From the NCBI RefSeq assembly GCF_003402975.1, contig NZ_QURB01000001.1, forward strand, positions 124,001 through 188,000: a DNA stretch of 64,000 nucleotides, read 5' to 3'. Below are positions 44,732-53,165 of the stretch, in pieces. Within the stretch, counting starts at the first letter, position 1, and each line of letters begins with the position of its first letter. The notes beneath the pieces were generated by a model. The model ran no database searches. It was not told the DNA's origin and saw only the letters and a list, made by a program, of their open reading frames with translations. The position numbers were made by a program, and so were the translations under genes. The stretch is from Brumimicrobium aurantiacum (GTDB lineage Bacteria; Bacteroidota; Bacteroidia; Flavobacteriales_D; Crocinitomicaceae).

Positions 44732-45145
44732 ATGAAGATTTTAATCATCAACGGACCAAATTTAAACTTGTTGGGAAAACGTCAAACAGAAATCTATGGC
44801 GAACTTTCCTTCGATGATTACATCAAGAGTTTAAATAAAAACAATATTCAAATTTCCGTTTTCCAAAGTAATATTGAAGGAGAAATCATCAATTGCCTTC
44901 ATGAAAATAATGCGGATGGGATCATCATTAATGCAGGAGGATATACACATACTTCCGTTGCGATTCGGGATGCAATATCATCCATTGAAACTCCGGTTGT
45001 AGAAGTTCACATTTCCAACATTGCAAGTCGTGAATCATTTAGACATGAAAGCTTAATTAGCCCAGTTGCAGTCGGCTGCATTTTTGGTTTTGGAATGAAA
45101 GGATACGAACTAGCCCTTGACTATTTCGAAAAATCAAAGCACTAA
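44732..45145 (+). CDS. aroQ: 3-dehydroquinate dehydratase, type II
   Basis: 137 aa, standard for the dodecameric type II enzyme of the shikimate pathway. GPNLNLLGKRQTEIYG carries the catalytic Tyr22 and Arg, NAGGYTHTSVAIRDA the active-site loop and VEVHISNIASRESFRHES the conserved His and Ser. Single gene, upstream of which lies a 200-bp gap with no other coding signal. The stop overlaps the convergent glycosyltransferase stop by 4 bp. Confidence 0.96.
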   Translation: MKILIINGPNLNLLGKRQTEIYGELSFDDYIKSLNKNNIQISVFQSNIEGEIINCLHENNADGIIINAGGYTHTSVAIRDAISSIETPVVEVHISNIASRESFRHESLISPVAVGCIFGFGMKGYELALDYFEKSKH

Positions 45146-46179
45146 TCAACAAAGAAACGCTTATTCAAGCCATTAAAAGCTTTTATTCGTTTGTAAAAAT
45201 ACGCCCATAAAAGTGATGCCTTATAAAACCCTGTTGCATTATAGTCTGTACTTTCTCTTTTAATCTGCTTTCTTTTGATATTCAACTTTTGGAGATTTGC
45301 ATAATATGCAAAGTGAGATTTAATTATTGCGATTATATGTTTAAATTGAAAGCTTGTTAAGTATTTCACACCTGCAATTCCATCTAGCACAAGTCGATAA
45401 AAAATCTTTCCGAATAACCAACCACGGTAATTCTTATGAATCATAAATAAGCTATTTCGAAAATTCAAATAGGTTTTTCGAGGATTCTCATAATTCAGCG
45501 TTCCACCTCCAACATGATATACTTTTGAAGCAGGAACAACATAAAAGGCATAGTTTTGTTTTTTCGCTCGCCAACAGAAATCAATTTCTTCCATGTGTGC
45601 AAAAAAGTCTTCATCTAATCCACCCAATTCATGATAAACTTCAGCACGAACAGCCATGCAAGCACCTGTTGTCCAAAAAACCTCTTTATCATTATCATAT
45701 TGACCAAGATCTTCTTCAACTTCGTCAAAAATTCGTCCACGACAAAAAGGATAAAAGTTTTTATCAATGAATCCTCCACTTGCACCTGCATGCTCAAAAT
45801 GAGATTTACGATTGTAGGAAAGAACTTTAGGTTGTACACCTGCAATATTCGAATTACTTTCTAATTTTTCAACCAATGGATTGAGCCAATTAGGTGTTAC
45901 TTCAATATCTGAGTTAATTAAAACGTAATAATCGAAGCGACCTCTCAATTTAGAGAGACCATCGTTATAACCTTTGGCAAAACCACCATTACTTTGATTA
46001 ACAATAAGCTCAACCGTTGTAAAGCTTTTCCTTACAAAATCAACACTCCCATCTGAGGATTGATTATCAACAACAACAATTGATGCATTGGGAGTATTTT
46101 GAATTAAATTAGGAAGGAATTGCTTTAAAAAGTCTAGTCCATTCCAGTTGAGGATAACAACTGCTGTTTTCAATTTCAA
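45142..46179 (-). CDS. Glycosyltransferase family 2 protein (WbbL-like)
   Basis: 345 aa GT-A glycosyltransferase. VVILNWNGLDFLKQFLP, VVVDNQSSDGSVDFVR and NGGFAKGYNDGL with INSDIEVTPNWL carry the DxD-type nucleotide-sugar site; AHMEEIDFCWRAKKQ and VYHVGGGT are the downstream rhamnosyltransferase-like motifs. It should add a sugar, often rhamnose, to a surface glycan. The C-terminal 60 residues are basic and may contact the membrane. It starts 9 bp after the GWxTD gene. Confidence 0.88.
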   Translation of the reverse strand: MKLKTAVVILNWNGLDFLKQFLPNLIQNTPNASIVVVDNQSSDGSVDFVRKSFTTVELIVNQSNGGFAKGYNDGLSKLRGRFDYYVLINSDIEVTPNWLNPLVEKLESNSNIAGVQPKVLSYNRKSHFEHAGASGGFIDKNFYPFCRGRIFDEVEEDLGQYDNDKEVFWTTGACMAVRAEVYHELGGLDEDFFAHMEEIDFCWRAKKQNYAFYVVPASKVYHVGGGTLNYENPRKTYLNFRNSLFMIHKNYRGWLFGKIFYRLVLDGIAGVKYLTSFQFKHIIAIIKSHFAYYANLQKLNIKRKQIKRESTDYNATGFYKASLLWAYFYKRIKAFNGLNKRFFVD

Positions 46180-46188
46180 TCGCTTTTT

Positions 46189-47646
46189 CTAGTAACTATT
46201 GTAATATCTTGAAGAATTTCCTCCGAAATGTTCATTAGCTCCACCATCAGGATCATCTAAATTTTGATCTGGAGAATTACGTTTATTTAATGCATATTTC
46301 CATCGGTAATTTTGTAATTCACCTAGCATATCACTATGCAACAAAGTATAATCTTTATTCAAATTCGTTTTACTATAGAATATAAATCTTCGATTTGAGA
46401 ATTGCTTAATCTGGTCATATTGCCAAATTTCATAAGGATACTCGGAAGGAGAAGATGGTTGTTCATAAACATTATTTGGAGCACCATATTCAAGATACAC
46501 ACGCCCTCGGTCGGTTTCAAATCCAACTTGATAATTTGTAGCGAATAGCTTTTCTACTTTTTGTACTTGCGCCTTATATCTCATCCAACTTTCAAAAGGA
46601 TTTTCAGGGTTTGTTTGTTTCCAGAAAGCCTGCAGATACTTTTTATTTTGAACACTGTCTTTTTCTTTCAAAAGAGCAATAAGGTTTTTCACCTCACCTT
46701 GTCTAGAAATTGGAATTAAACTCGCTACATAATATCCTGTAGAATCATTTGGAATAGAAGCCTCAAAAGCTGGGTCTACAACTACAGATTCAAAAGCAAT
46801 GCTATTGACTTCATCTGTATTGTTTCGGTCAAAATCAAATGTAGAACGTGCCAGAACTTTCTTTTCACGATTCAATAAATTCAATTCAACTGCATAAGAA
46901 CCTGTAGGCAGCATGCTAATATCTATCACTTTAGCGATAGGTCGAATAGGAGAAGTTGTATACCTGAAGTAGCGTGTATATTTATCTAAATCAAAATTTA
47001 CATTCCTTCCAATCAACTTTTGCTCTACGATATATACTGAATCATTTAAAGCCTTATCAGTGTTATAAACCTCAGAATAATAAAGCAAGTTTTGAATTTC
47101 TGTAGGATAATAATTACCAATCATTGGGATTACATCATAACCAACCTTTGTAAAAATTGATTGCATCTTTGGATTTGCGACCATAGATTCTGCAGCAGTG
47201 AAAGAAGAAAAGATCACATCTTTTGAAAGATCATCAATTTCAATCGATTTGGTTACAGAAGTTGGTTCTTTCTCTGAGTTCACATCCTTTATAGACAAGT
47301 CATATCTATACTCCCCTGGTTTTAAAAGGTATTTTTGAATATCATGAAAATCTTCAACAAGACTATCAATCACCAACGGACTTTTAAGAAGGTATTTATC
47401 AGCAACAATTACAGTATCATTTTTTGAAAATACTTGACTTACCTCCACTTCTGCAAATTGTTCTCCTTCTCTTTCTATGTATTTCAAACTGTGCCCTACA
47501 AAGTTTAGTTGAATTTCAATATAATTTCCAGCATCTGGAGCGTAAAACTGACCTTCACTTAAAAACACCTTTAGGTTTTTATCTTGTCCAAAGCCAACAA
47601 AAGCTAGGAATATCGTTGAAATCAATAAGATGATATAATTTTTCAT
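46189..47646 (-). CDS. GWxTD domain-containing secreted protein
   Basis: 485 aa with signal peptide (IILLISTIFLAFVGFGQ). The C-terminal third holds the GWxTD domain: KQTNPENPFESWMRYKAQV, then FETDRGRVYLEYGAPNNVYEQPSSPSEYPYEIWQYD. The first 300 residues are beta-rich and carry no known domain. The family is exported and typical of Bacteroidota, function unknown. It is the first gene of a two-gene unit with the glycosyltransferase and has a good promoter. Confidence 0.87.
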   Translation of the reverse strand: MKNYIILLISTIFLAFVGFGQDKNLKVFLSEGQFYAPDAGNYIEIQLNFVGHSLKYIEREGEQFAEVEVSQVFSKNDTVIVADKYLLKSPLVIDSLVEDFHDIQKYLLKPGEYRYDLSIKDVNSEKEPTSVTKSIEIDDLSKDVIFSSFTAAESMVANPKMQSIFTKVGYDVIPMIGNYYPTEIQNLLYYSEVYNTDKALNDSVYIVEQKLIGRNVNFDLDKYTRYFRYTTSPIRPIAKVIDISMLPTGSYAVELNLLNREKKVLARSTFDFDRNNTDEVNSIAFESVVVDPAFEASIPNDSTGYYVASLIPISRQGEVKNLIALLKEKDSVQNKKYLQAFWKQTNPENPFESWMRYKAQVQKVEKLFATNYQVGFETDRGRVYLEYGAPNNVYEQPSSPSEYPYEIWQYDQIKQFSNRRFIFYSKTNLNKDYTLLHSDMLGELQNYRWKYALNKRNSPDQNLDDPDGGANEHFGGNSSRYYNSY

Positions 47647-47666
47647 ATTTTAAAATTGTCTTTATA

Positions 47667-47694
47667 CAAATCTAGTCAAAAATAGGATATTCAA
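47667..47694 (-). promoter_or_regulatory. Promoter of the GWxTD gene
   Basis: Minus strand: TTG (47692-47694), 17-bp spacer, TAGATTTG (47667-47674), 20 bp before the start codon. Both Bacteroidota promoter elements at a usual distance. Confidence 0.55.
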
Positions 47695-47817
47695 CAAAAT
47701 AAAGCCCTATGTTGACTACAATGTTGAATTGGTTGAGGAAAAGAAAAATTTATTAATTTCTTAAACCTTGATAATCAGACAAAAGAAAAAAAGTTTTATT
47801 TTTTTTCAAAAAAGTGC

Positions 47818-47847
47818 TTGTCAATAGAAATAAAGTAAGTATCTTTG
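47818..47847 (+). promoter_or_regulatory. Promoter of tRNA-Ser
   Basis: TTG (47818-47820), 19-bp spacer, TATCTTTG (47840-47847), followed 4 bp later by the first tRNA base. Close match to the Bacteroidota sigma factor consensus TTG...TAnnTTTG. Confidence 0.7.
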
Positions 47848-47851
47848 CAGC

Positions 47852-47936
47852 GGAGAAATGGCAGAGCGGTTGAATGCACTGGTCTTGAAAACCAGCATAC
47901 CGAGAGGTATCGGGGGTTCGAATCCCTCTTTCTCCG
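47852..47936 (+). tRNA. tRNA-Ser (anticodon TGA)
   Basis: 85 nt. Acceptor stem ggagaaa/tttctcc, anticodon stem ctggt/accag with loop cttgaaa placing anticodon TGA at 47886-47888, a long variable arm (ataccgagaggtat) as expected for class II tRNA-Ser, and the T-arm gggggttcgaatccctc. The discriminator is G; the CCA end is not encoded. It reads UCN serine codons, mainly UCA. Confidence 0.95.
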
Positions 47937-47942
47937 CAAAAG

Positions 47943-47976
47943 AAAACCCATAACTTGAAAAAGTTATGGGTTTTTT
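47943..47976 (+). terminator. Terminator of tRNA-Ser
   Basis: Perfect 14-bp stem aaaacccataactt (47943-47956) with GAAA tetraloop and complement (47961-47974), followed by T's. It starts 6 bp after the tRNA. Confidence 0.85.
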
Positions 47977-47986
47977 CATTTAGTAT

Positions 47987-48315
47987 AACAACTCAAGACT
48001 TCATGTCTTGAAAGTTGGAGGACTAAATGAAAAAACCAAACATCAACCAAAAGGCGATGTTTATGGTTTTCATGTTTGCATAGGACACCCTTTTATGGGA
48101 TCATGAAATAATCCCAAATCACAACTTAATCACTCTCAAAAAGTTTATTATTAAACAACTCAAGACTTCATGTCTTGAAAGTTGGAGGACTAAATGAAAA
48201 AACCAAACATCAACTAAAAAGCGATGTTTATGGTTTTTATGCTTGCAAAGGATGACCTCTTTTGGGATCATGAAATAATCCCAAATCAGAGCTTAATCAC
48301 TCTCAAAAAGTTTAT
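47987..48315. repeat. Tandem 167-bp structured repeat (two copies)
   Basis: Copies at 47987-48153 and 48154-48315 with period 167. Each has the hairpin caagac-ttcat-gtcttg, then aaccaaacatcaac and gatgtttatggttt, which pair, then ggga-tcatgaaataa-tccc, and ends in ttaatcactctcaaaaagtttat. The stretch ggttttttcatttagt (47969-47984) is the exact complement of actaaatgaaaaaacc (48022-48037), so the first copy folds back on the tRNA terminator. The 15-bp sequence cgcaaaagaaaaccc flanks the block at 47935-47949 and 48316-48330. The 440-bp gap holds no convincing gene. Confidence 0.8.
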
Positions 48316-48377
48316 CGCAAAAGAAAACCCGCAACAAAAATGTTACGGGCTTAGAATTTCATATAATTCACAACTTA

Positions 48378-49511
48378 TTAATCTACCACTTTCAAAGAGT
48401 ATAGTACAGCTCTTATCCTATTGATATCAAAACTTGCTGACATTGTTGGGGGTGCATCAAGATATCCACTGATGGCTACAATGGTTTCTCTGCTTGGATG
48501 TTTGAAGTGAAAACTCCAAAAACGTCCACCAGAAGGTTCTGCTTCTCCAGTAAACTTAAACAAACCTCTAAATTGATAACCAGTAATGTCTCCAATTTTT
48601 AATTTTTCATATTCTGGTATTACAGCTGGATGGTCTTGCGTTCCCATATAAACTCCTTCCATTTCATGTCGAGCATGATATTTCAAAATGGTATCACGCA
48701 TCATCATTAAATTATCTGGATGCATTTGTCTTTCATCAGTAAAGGGATATTGCCAAATCATTACTCCTGTTTGAATGAAATTAGCACGAGAAGTACTGTA
48801 TGCACCTGTAGTTTCTAGATCCATTTGTCTTGTACGATCAGGAAACATTACAATTGCATATTCGTCATCAATTGATTCATACGAAAACCTCCCAGGTAAA
48901 GTCAAATCAATTCCGAATTTCTTTTTCAGTTTATTTCGTGTCTCAACATTTTCATGTTCAGCATGTCTAAAAAACTCTCTTTTCCACTCTTGTTTTTCAT
49001 ACACTTTAAACAAATAGTCTATTTCCTTTTCCAACAAATCATACAAATCGCTAACATCATGCGCTTCTAACTTAGTATACATTTGAGTTTTTGCATAGTA
49101 ATTTTCATAAATACGCATTTGAGGATCTCCATTTTCTATTTGCTCATCGATATTCAATTCGATGACATTTCTTAAACGCGTTGAAAGCCTTTTAAAATCT
49201 TCTGGAGAACGTTGGTAAATTTCGAAATATTGCGTCAACGGATAGTACGGCCTGATTGGAGCAGCAAAAACAGAGTCCATTAATTCTTCAATTTCCTTAA
49301 CATATTCTGTAGACTCTGCAACGATGATCAATCGTCCTGGCTTACCAGTATATTTAGAAACAGCATTTAGTTTAATGATATCTCTTGGACTACGTGGGAC
49401 TGTATCTTGCTTTTTCTCTGACTTCTGTTTTTCTTCTACTTGTTGAGTCTCTTCATCTAGACATGATGAAAAAAGTAAAGTAATTGTAAGTATCGTTAAC
49501 CAATATTTCAT
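48378..49511 (-). CDS. DUF4837 family lipoprotein
   Basis: 377 aa with lipobox FSSC (Cys17) after a short signal, then a charged linker (EEKQKSEKKQDTVPRSPRD). The body matches DUF4837: GKPGRLIIVAESTEY, PYYPLTQYFEIYQRSPEDF, TGVMIWQYPFTDERQMHPDNLMMMRD and EPSGGRFWSFHFKHPSRETIVAISGYLDAP. Exported and confined to Bacteroidota; role unknown. Last gene of the tatA-gatA-transglycosylase unit, 72 bp behind it. Confidence 0.85.
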   Translation of the reverse strand: MKYWLTILTITLLFSSCLDEETQQVEEKQKSEKKQDTVPRSPRDIIKLNAVSKYTGKPGRLIIVAESTEYVKEIEELMDSVFAAPIRPYYPLTQYFEIYQRSPEDFKRLSTRLRNVIELNIDEQIENGDPQMRIYENYYAKTQMYTKLEAHDVSDLYDLLEKEIDYLFKVYEKQEWKREFFRHAEHENVETRNKLKKKFGIDLTLPGRFSYESIDDEYAIVMFPDRTRQMDLETTGAYSTSRANFIQTGVMIWQYPFTDERQMHPDNLMMMRDTILKYHARHEMEGVYMGTQDHPAVIPEYEKLKIGDITGYQFRGLFKFTGEAEPSGGRFWSFHFKHPSRETIVAISGYLDAPPTMSASFDINRIRAVLYSLKVVD

Positions 49512-49583
49512 TTTAGATCTTTTTTATAAAGTCAAATTACAAAAATTGTGCTAAACAAACCAAGAAATACGAAACAAGCGAAA

Positions 49584-51065
49584 TTATTTAACGCGAATTT
49601 TTTGTCCCACTTTTAAATCCCTGTGATTCACTCCTGGATTTAACTTTTTAAGTTTGCTAACAGTAGTACCTGTTCGATTAGCAATAATCCAAAGACTCTC
49701 ACCTGATTTAATCGTATGTGTCTCACCTTTTATTGGTGCATTAGAAACAGTAGATTTCTTTTCTTCAGGTTTTGGCGCTGCACCTTTCGCATAAATTGTT
49801 AGCTTTTGACCAATCGCCAAACGTGTTGAACGCATATTGTTCCATTCCATTATATCACGAACCCTAACACCATATCTTCCTGCAATATGCCCTAATGTTT
49901 GACCACTTCTAACATAATGAATTGTAGCTTGATTTACGATTTTATCTTCTTCTGGAATACTCTCATAAATCAAAGAATCAAGTGTAAAAATGCTGTCCTC
50001 GAATTCAACCCACTTTCCAATATATTCATTTGGAATTGTGATACATTGCTTTTCATCAGTCTTAGGAATATAAGTCGTTTTATAAATTGGATTTAAAGCT
50101 TGAATATCTTCAACAGGCCATTTAATCAACGAGTCAATTGTTTGCATGTGAAGACCATCTCTTAAGCACACAGTATCTGTTTCAAAATCGTGAAATTTCG
50201 CCTCTCTTGCGACAACATTATGCTCTGCATGATAAGTCAACATATATGACATGGCAATAAAGTTCGGAACATATCCTTGAGTTTCTCTTGGTAAATATGG
50301 ACGAATTTCCCAATAAGTCATTTTCCCTCCAGAACGGCGAATGGCTTTATTTACGTTACCTGGGCCAGCATTATAGGCCGCTAGAGCCATACTCCAATCA
50401 TCGTATAAACCATACAATTTTTTCAAATACAAACAAGCAGCTTCGGTTGCCAAGACAGGATCCATTCGCTCATCGATATATGAATTTTGATCTAGTCCAT
50501 AATATTTTCCAGTACGATACATAAATTGCCAAAGTCCTAATGCTCCAGCACGAGATCGAATTTGAGGGCGCAAACCACTTTCAATTACCGAAAGATACTT
50601 TAACTCTAGAGGCATATCGTGTTTCGACAATATTTCCTCATACATAGTGAAGTAAAGTTTTGATCGACCTAAAACCACACTTGTAAATCCTCTTCTGTTC
50701 TTTGCAAAAAACTTTAAGACCTTAACCACATCATCATTACATTCCAATTGAAAAGGATTCATTTCATTCATCTTTTCAATACGCTGACAATAAACAGAGT
50801 CTGGAAATTCTGGAACATCCTCTTCATCATAACCAAGGGCATTAATGATAGAATCAACTTCAGCATCCGTCGAAGCATAATCTCTATAATAACCCTCAAG
50901 TGTATTGTCTACAACACGAAGAAATTGCTCATACTCGAACACCTCTAGCGTATCCTCTACAGTGGTAGAGTCTTCAACTTCGGTGGTTTCAACTTGAGCA
51001 AAAGCGGTGAAACTCCAGAATAATAGTAAAAATTGAAATGTGTGTCTTGTTGCGTTTTTTATCAT
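49584..51065 (-). CDS. Membrane-bound lytic murein transglycosylase with two LysM domains (MltD-like)
   Basis: 493 aa with signal peptide (FQFLLLFWSFTAFAQ). The SLT domain (about 160-270) shows SVIESGLRPQIRSRAGALGLWQFM with the catalytic Glu, and ALAAYNAGPGNVNKAI. Two LysM peptidoglycan-binding modules follow near residues 390-435 (HYVRSGQTLGHIAGRYGVRV) and 448-493 (HTIKSGESLWIIANRTGTTV). It cleaves glycan strands with 1,6-anhydro product. Its start codon directly follows the gatA stop. Confidence 0.93.
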   Translation of the reverse strand: MIKNATRHTFQFLLLFWSFTAFAQVETTEVEDSTTVEDTLEVFEYEQFLRVVDNTLEGYYRDYASTDAEVDSIINALGYDEEDVPEFPDSVYCQRIEKMNEMNPFQLECNDDVVKVLKFFAKNRRGFTSVVLGRSKLYFTMYEEILSKHDMPLELKYLSVIESGLRPQIRSRAGALGLWQFMYRTGKYYGLDQNSYIDERMDPVLATEAACLYLKKLYGLYDDWSMALAAYNAGPGNVNKAIRRSGGKMTYWEIRPYLPRETQGYVPNFIAMSYMLTYHAEHNVVAREAKFHDFETDTVCLRDGLHMQTIDSLIKWPVEDIQALNPIYKTTYIPKTDEKQCITIPNEYIGKWVEFEDSIFTLDSLIYESIPEEDKIVNQATIHYVRSGQTLGHIAGRYGVRVRDIMEWNNMRSTRLAIGQKLTIYAKGAAPKPEEKKSTVSNAPIKGETHTIKSGESLWIIANRTGTTVSKLKKLNPGVNHRDLKVGQKIRVK

Positions 51066-52475
51066 CTAACAAAAATCCATTAAGTATGCTGATGTATCAA
51101 GCAATTCTTTTTCTCCAAAATGTTTACCGATCAGTTGTAAACCAAACGGAAGTCCATTACTGTGCTTTCCAATAGGAAGTGAGATTGCAGGATTCCCCGC
51201 TAAATTAGCTTGAACAGTATAAATATCTTGTAAATACATTTGAATAGGGTCTTTTACTGAATTCAATTCAAATGCTGTAGAAGGCGTAGTTGGCAATAAG
51301 ATAAAATCATTTTGCGCCAAGATTTCGTTAGTACGATCTTGAATCAACCTTCTTACTTTTTGCGCTTTTGTGTAATACGCATCATAATAACCTTGAGAAA
51401 GTACGAAAGTACCGGCCATAATTCTACGTTTCACTTCGTCTCCAAATCCTTCAGTACGAGATTTAATGTATGTTTCTTCAACTCCTTTTGCTTCATTACT
51501 TCTGTAACCAAAATGAACACCATCAAATCGTGACAAATTAGAAGAAGCCTCTGCTGTTGTTAAAACATAATATGTAGGAACCATTTGTTCAATGTATGCA
51601 AATGAAACAGGAATTAACTCATGACCATCTGCTCTCAAACAATTTACTAATTGCTCAATTCTTTCCTTAATTTCTGGATCTACACCATCGGTATCAAGCG
51701 TTTCCTTAATATAAGCAATTTTCATTTTTTGCTTTAAAGGAGTTGGAGTCAATGAAGGTACTTCTTTAGAAGAAGCCGTTCCATCAAATTCATCGCCACC
51801 TGCAATAATTTCTGTTACAAGTGCTATATCTTCAACGTTATTGGCAATTGGTCCAATTTGATCAAAAGAAGAAGCGTATGCGATTAGTCCATAACGACTA
51901 ACTCTACCATAAGTTGGTTTCAATCCAATTGTCCCTGTAAATGAAGCTGGCTGACGGATTGAACCTCCAGTGTCACTACCTAATGCAACAGTACATAATT
52001 GAGCAGCAACTGCTGAAGCCGTACCTCCAGAGGAACCTCCAGGTACATAATCCTCATTCAGTGCATTTCTTACTGGACCGTATGCTGAATTTTCATTTGA
52101 CGCTCCCATTGCAAATTCATCACAATTCAAACGTCCAATGATAATAGCGTCCTCAGCGATTAATCTTTCTACCACCGTTGAAGTATAGATAGATTCAAAT
52201 CCTTCTAAAATTTTAGAAGCTGCTGAAACCTTATGTCCTTTGTAGCATAAATTATCCTTAATACCGATAACCATTCCTGCCAAACGACCCGCTGTTCCGT
52301 TTTTAATTTTCTCATCAACCGCAATAGCTTGCTCTTTTGCAGAATTCTCAAACACTTCTAAAAACGCATTTAAATCTTTGCGTTCTTTAATGTTCTCCAA
52401 GTACGATTGAAGTATATCTTGTACAGACCGACCTTTTTCAAGGGCAGCCTTTATCTCGTTAAAAGTTTTATACAT
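51066..52475 (-). CDS. gatA: Glutamyl-tRNA(Gln)/aspartyl-tRNA(Asn) amidotransferase subunit A
   Basis: 469 aa amidase-signature protein. The Lys-cisSer-Ser triad is visible: GIKDNLCYKG with the Lys, GSDTGGSIRQPASFTG with the cis-Ser and nucleophilic Ser, and PGGSSGGTASAVAA as the glycine/serine-rich loop. GatA supplies ammonia from glutamine to correct misacylated tRNA with GatB and GatC; those genes are not in the window. It sits between tatA (17 bp) and the transglycosylase (0 bp). Confidence 0.94.
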   Translation of the reverse strand: MYKTFNEIKAALEKGRSVQDILQSYLENIKERKDLNAFLEVFENSAKEQAIAVDEKIKNGTAGRLAGMVIGIKDNLCYKGHKVSAASKILEGFESIYTSTVVERLIAEDAIIIGRLNCDEFAMGASNENSAYGPVRNALNEDYVPGGSSGGTASAVAAQLCTVALGSDTGGSIRQPASFTGTIGLKPTYGRVSRYGLIAYASSFDQIGPIANNVEDIALVTEIIAGGDEFDGTASSKEVPSLTPTPLKQKMKIAYIKETLDTDGVDPEIKERIEQLVNCLRADGHELIPVSFAYIEQMVPTYYVLTTAEASSNLSRFDGVHFGYRSNEAKGVEETYIKSRTEGFGDEVKRRIMAGTFVLSQGYYDAYYTKAQKVRRLIQDRTNEILAQNDFILLPTTPSTAFELNSVKDPIQMYLQDIYTVQANLAGNPAISLPIGKHSNGLPFGLQLIGKHFGEKELLDTSAYLMDFC

Positions 52476-52492
52476 GAATAAGGGAATTTAAC

Positions 52493-52684
52493 CTATTTCT
52501 TGTTATTGTCTTTTTTATCATCGTTACTACCTGACTCTTCATCATTGTTGGTAGCATCTTTGAATTCTTTCATTCCTTTTCCTAAACCTTTCATAAGCTC
52601 AGGTATTTTTCGTCCACCAAAGAGTAATAATACAACTACTACAACTAGAACTACTTGCCAAGGACCAAACATTCCTAAAATCAT
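52493..52684 (-). CDS. tatA: Sec-independent protein translocase TatA/E
   Basis: 63 aa from MILGMFGPWQ; the longer frame to 52708 covers the promoter box and is rejected. One transmembrane helix (WQVVLVVVVVLLLFGGRKIP) is followed by the amphipathic helix ELMKGLGKGMKEFKDA and an acidic/Asn-rich tail, the TatA pattern. It forms the pore for folded proteins in the twin-arginine pathway. First gene of the tatA-gatA unit; no tatC nearby. Confidence 0.93.
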   Translation of the reverse strand: MILGMFGPWQVVLVVVVVLLLFGGRKIPELMKGLGKGMKEFKDATNNDEESGSNDDKKDNNKK

Positions 52685-52705
52685 CTTATCTAAATTTAAT
52701 TTATG

Positions 52706-52713
52706 CAAAGTTA
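52706..52713 (-). promoter_or_regulatory. Candidate -7 promoter element of the tatA operon
   Basis: Minus-strand TAACTTTG, an exact TAnnTTTG match, 21 bp before the tatA start. Its position inside the longer possible tatA frame supports the internal start. Confidence 0.5.
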
Positions 52714-53140
52714 CGTATTATTGTAATAAACTACGACCATCGCACACAAAGTTTATAACGAATTTTCAAATCCAAAGTTTATCAACAATAGCAAAGGATT
52801 AAGCGCATAAAAACGATTGAACAAACAGTATTTTAACATTCATTAAACTGGACTTGCAATAAACAATATAACTTTTAGAAGGGATTATTAACAATGATGA
52901 AACATGAAGAAGGTCAAACGAATCAAAGCATTGAAAGAGATTCTCTAATATTATAATCAAATACTTTTCAGACACTTTGCAAGTCATTAATGCATTGAAT
53001 ACACATAATCATGTCGCTAAAACCATTTTGGAACACAAAAATATAAGCTTATATATAACTCACTTTAGATTGTATACTTGTGAGGTTCCAGATGGGCATT
53101 TAAAATATTTCAAAAGCTTAACATTATGCTCTTAGAATAC

Positions 53141-53148
53141 TAACTTTG
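53141..53148 (+). promoter_or_regulatory. Candidate -7 promoter element
   Basis: TAACTTTG, exact match, 17 bp before the BaiN-like gene. The -33 region reads ctta, a weak element. Confidence 0.45.
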
Positions 53149-53165
53149 CATCTAAATCTTGAGTT

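Larger units (their letters stand above)
52685..53165. other. Intergenic region without a recognisable gene
   Basis: 480 bp between the divergent tatA and BaiN-like genes. Apart from the two promoter boxes it is AT-rich sequence without strong hairpins or repeats. An open stretch on the plus strand around 52925-53138 (ending KYFKSLTLCS) has no ATG and no start-associated signal. Confidence 0.6.

Noticed and set aside
47987-48315. CRISPR array
   Set aside because: Only two adjacent 167-bp units with no spacers; not a CRISPR, and no cas genes in the window.
48224-48424. 66-codon plus-strand ORF
   Set aside because: Lies across the structured tandem repeat and the 3' end of the DUF4837 gene; the first repeat copy does not keep the frame.
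52920-53138. Open plus-strand frame of about 66 codons ending KYFKSLTLCS
   Set aside because: No ATG/GTG start in a useful position, no start signals, and it lies in an intergenic stretch; likely chance.
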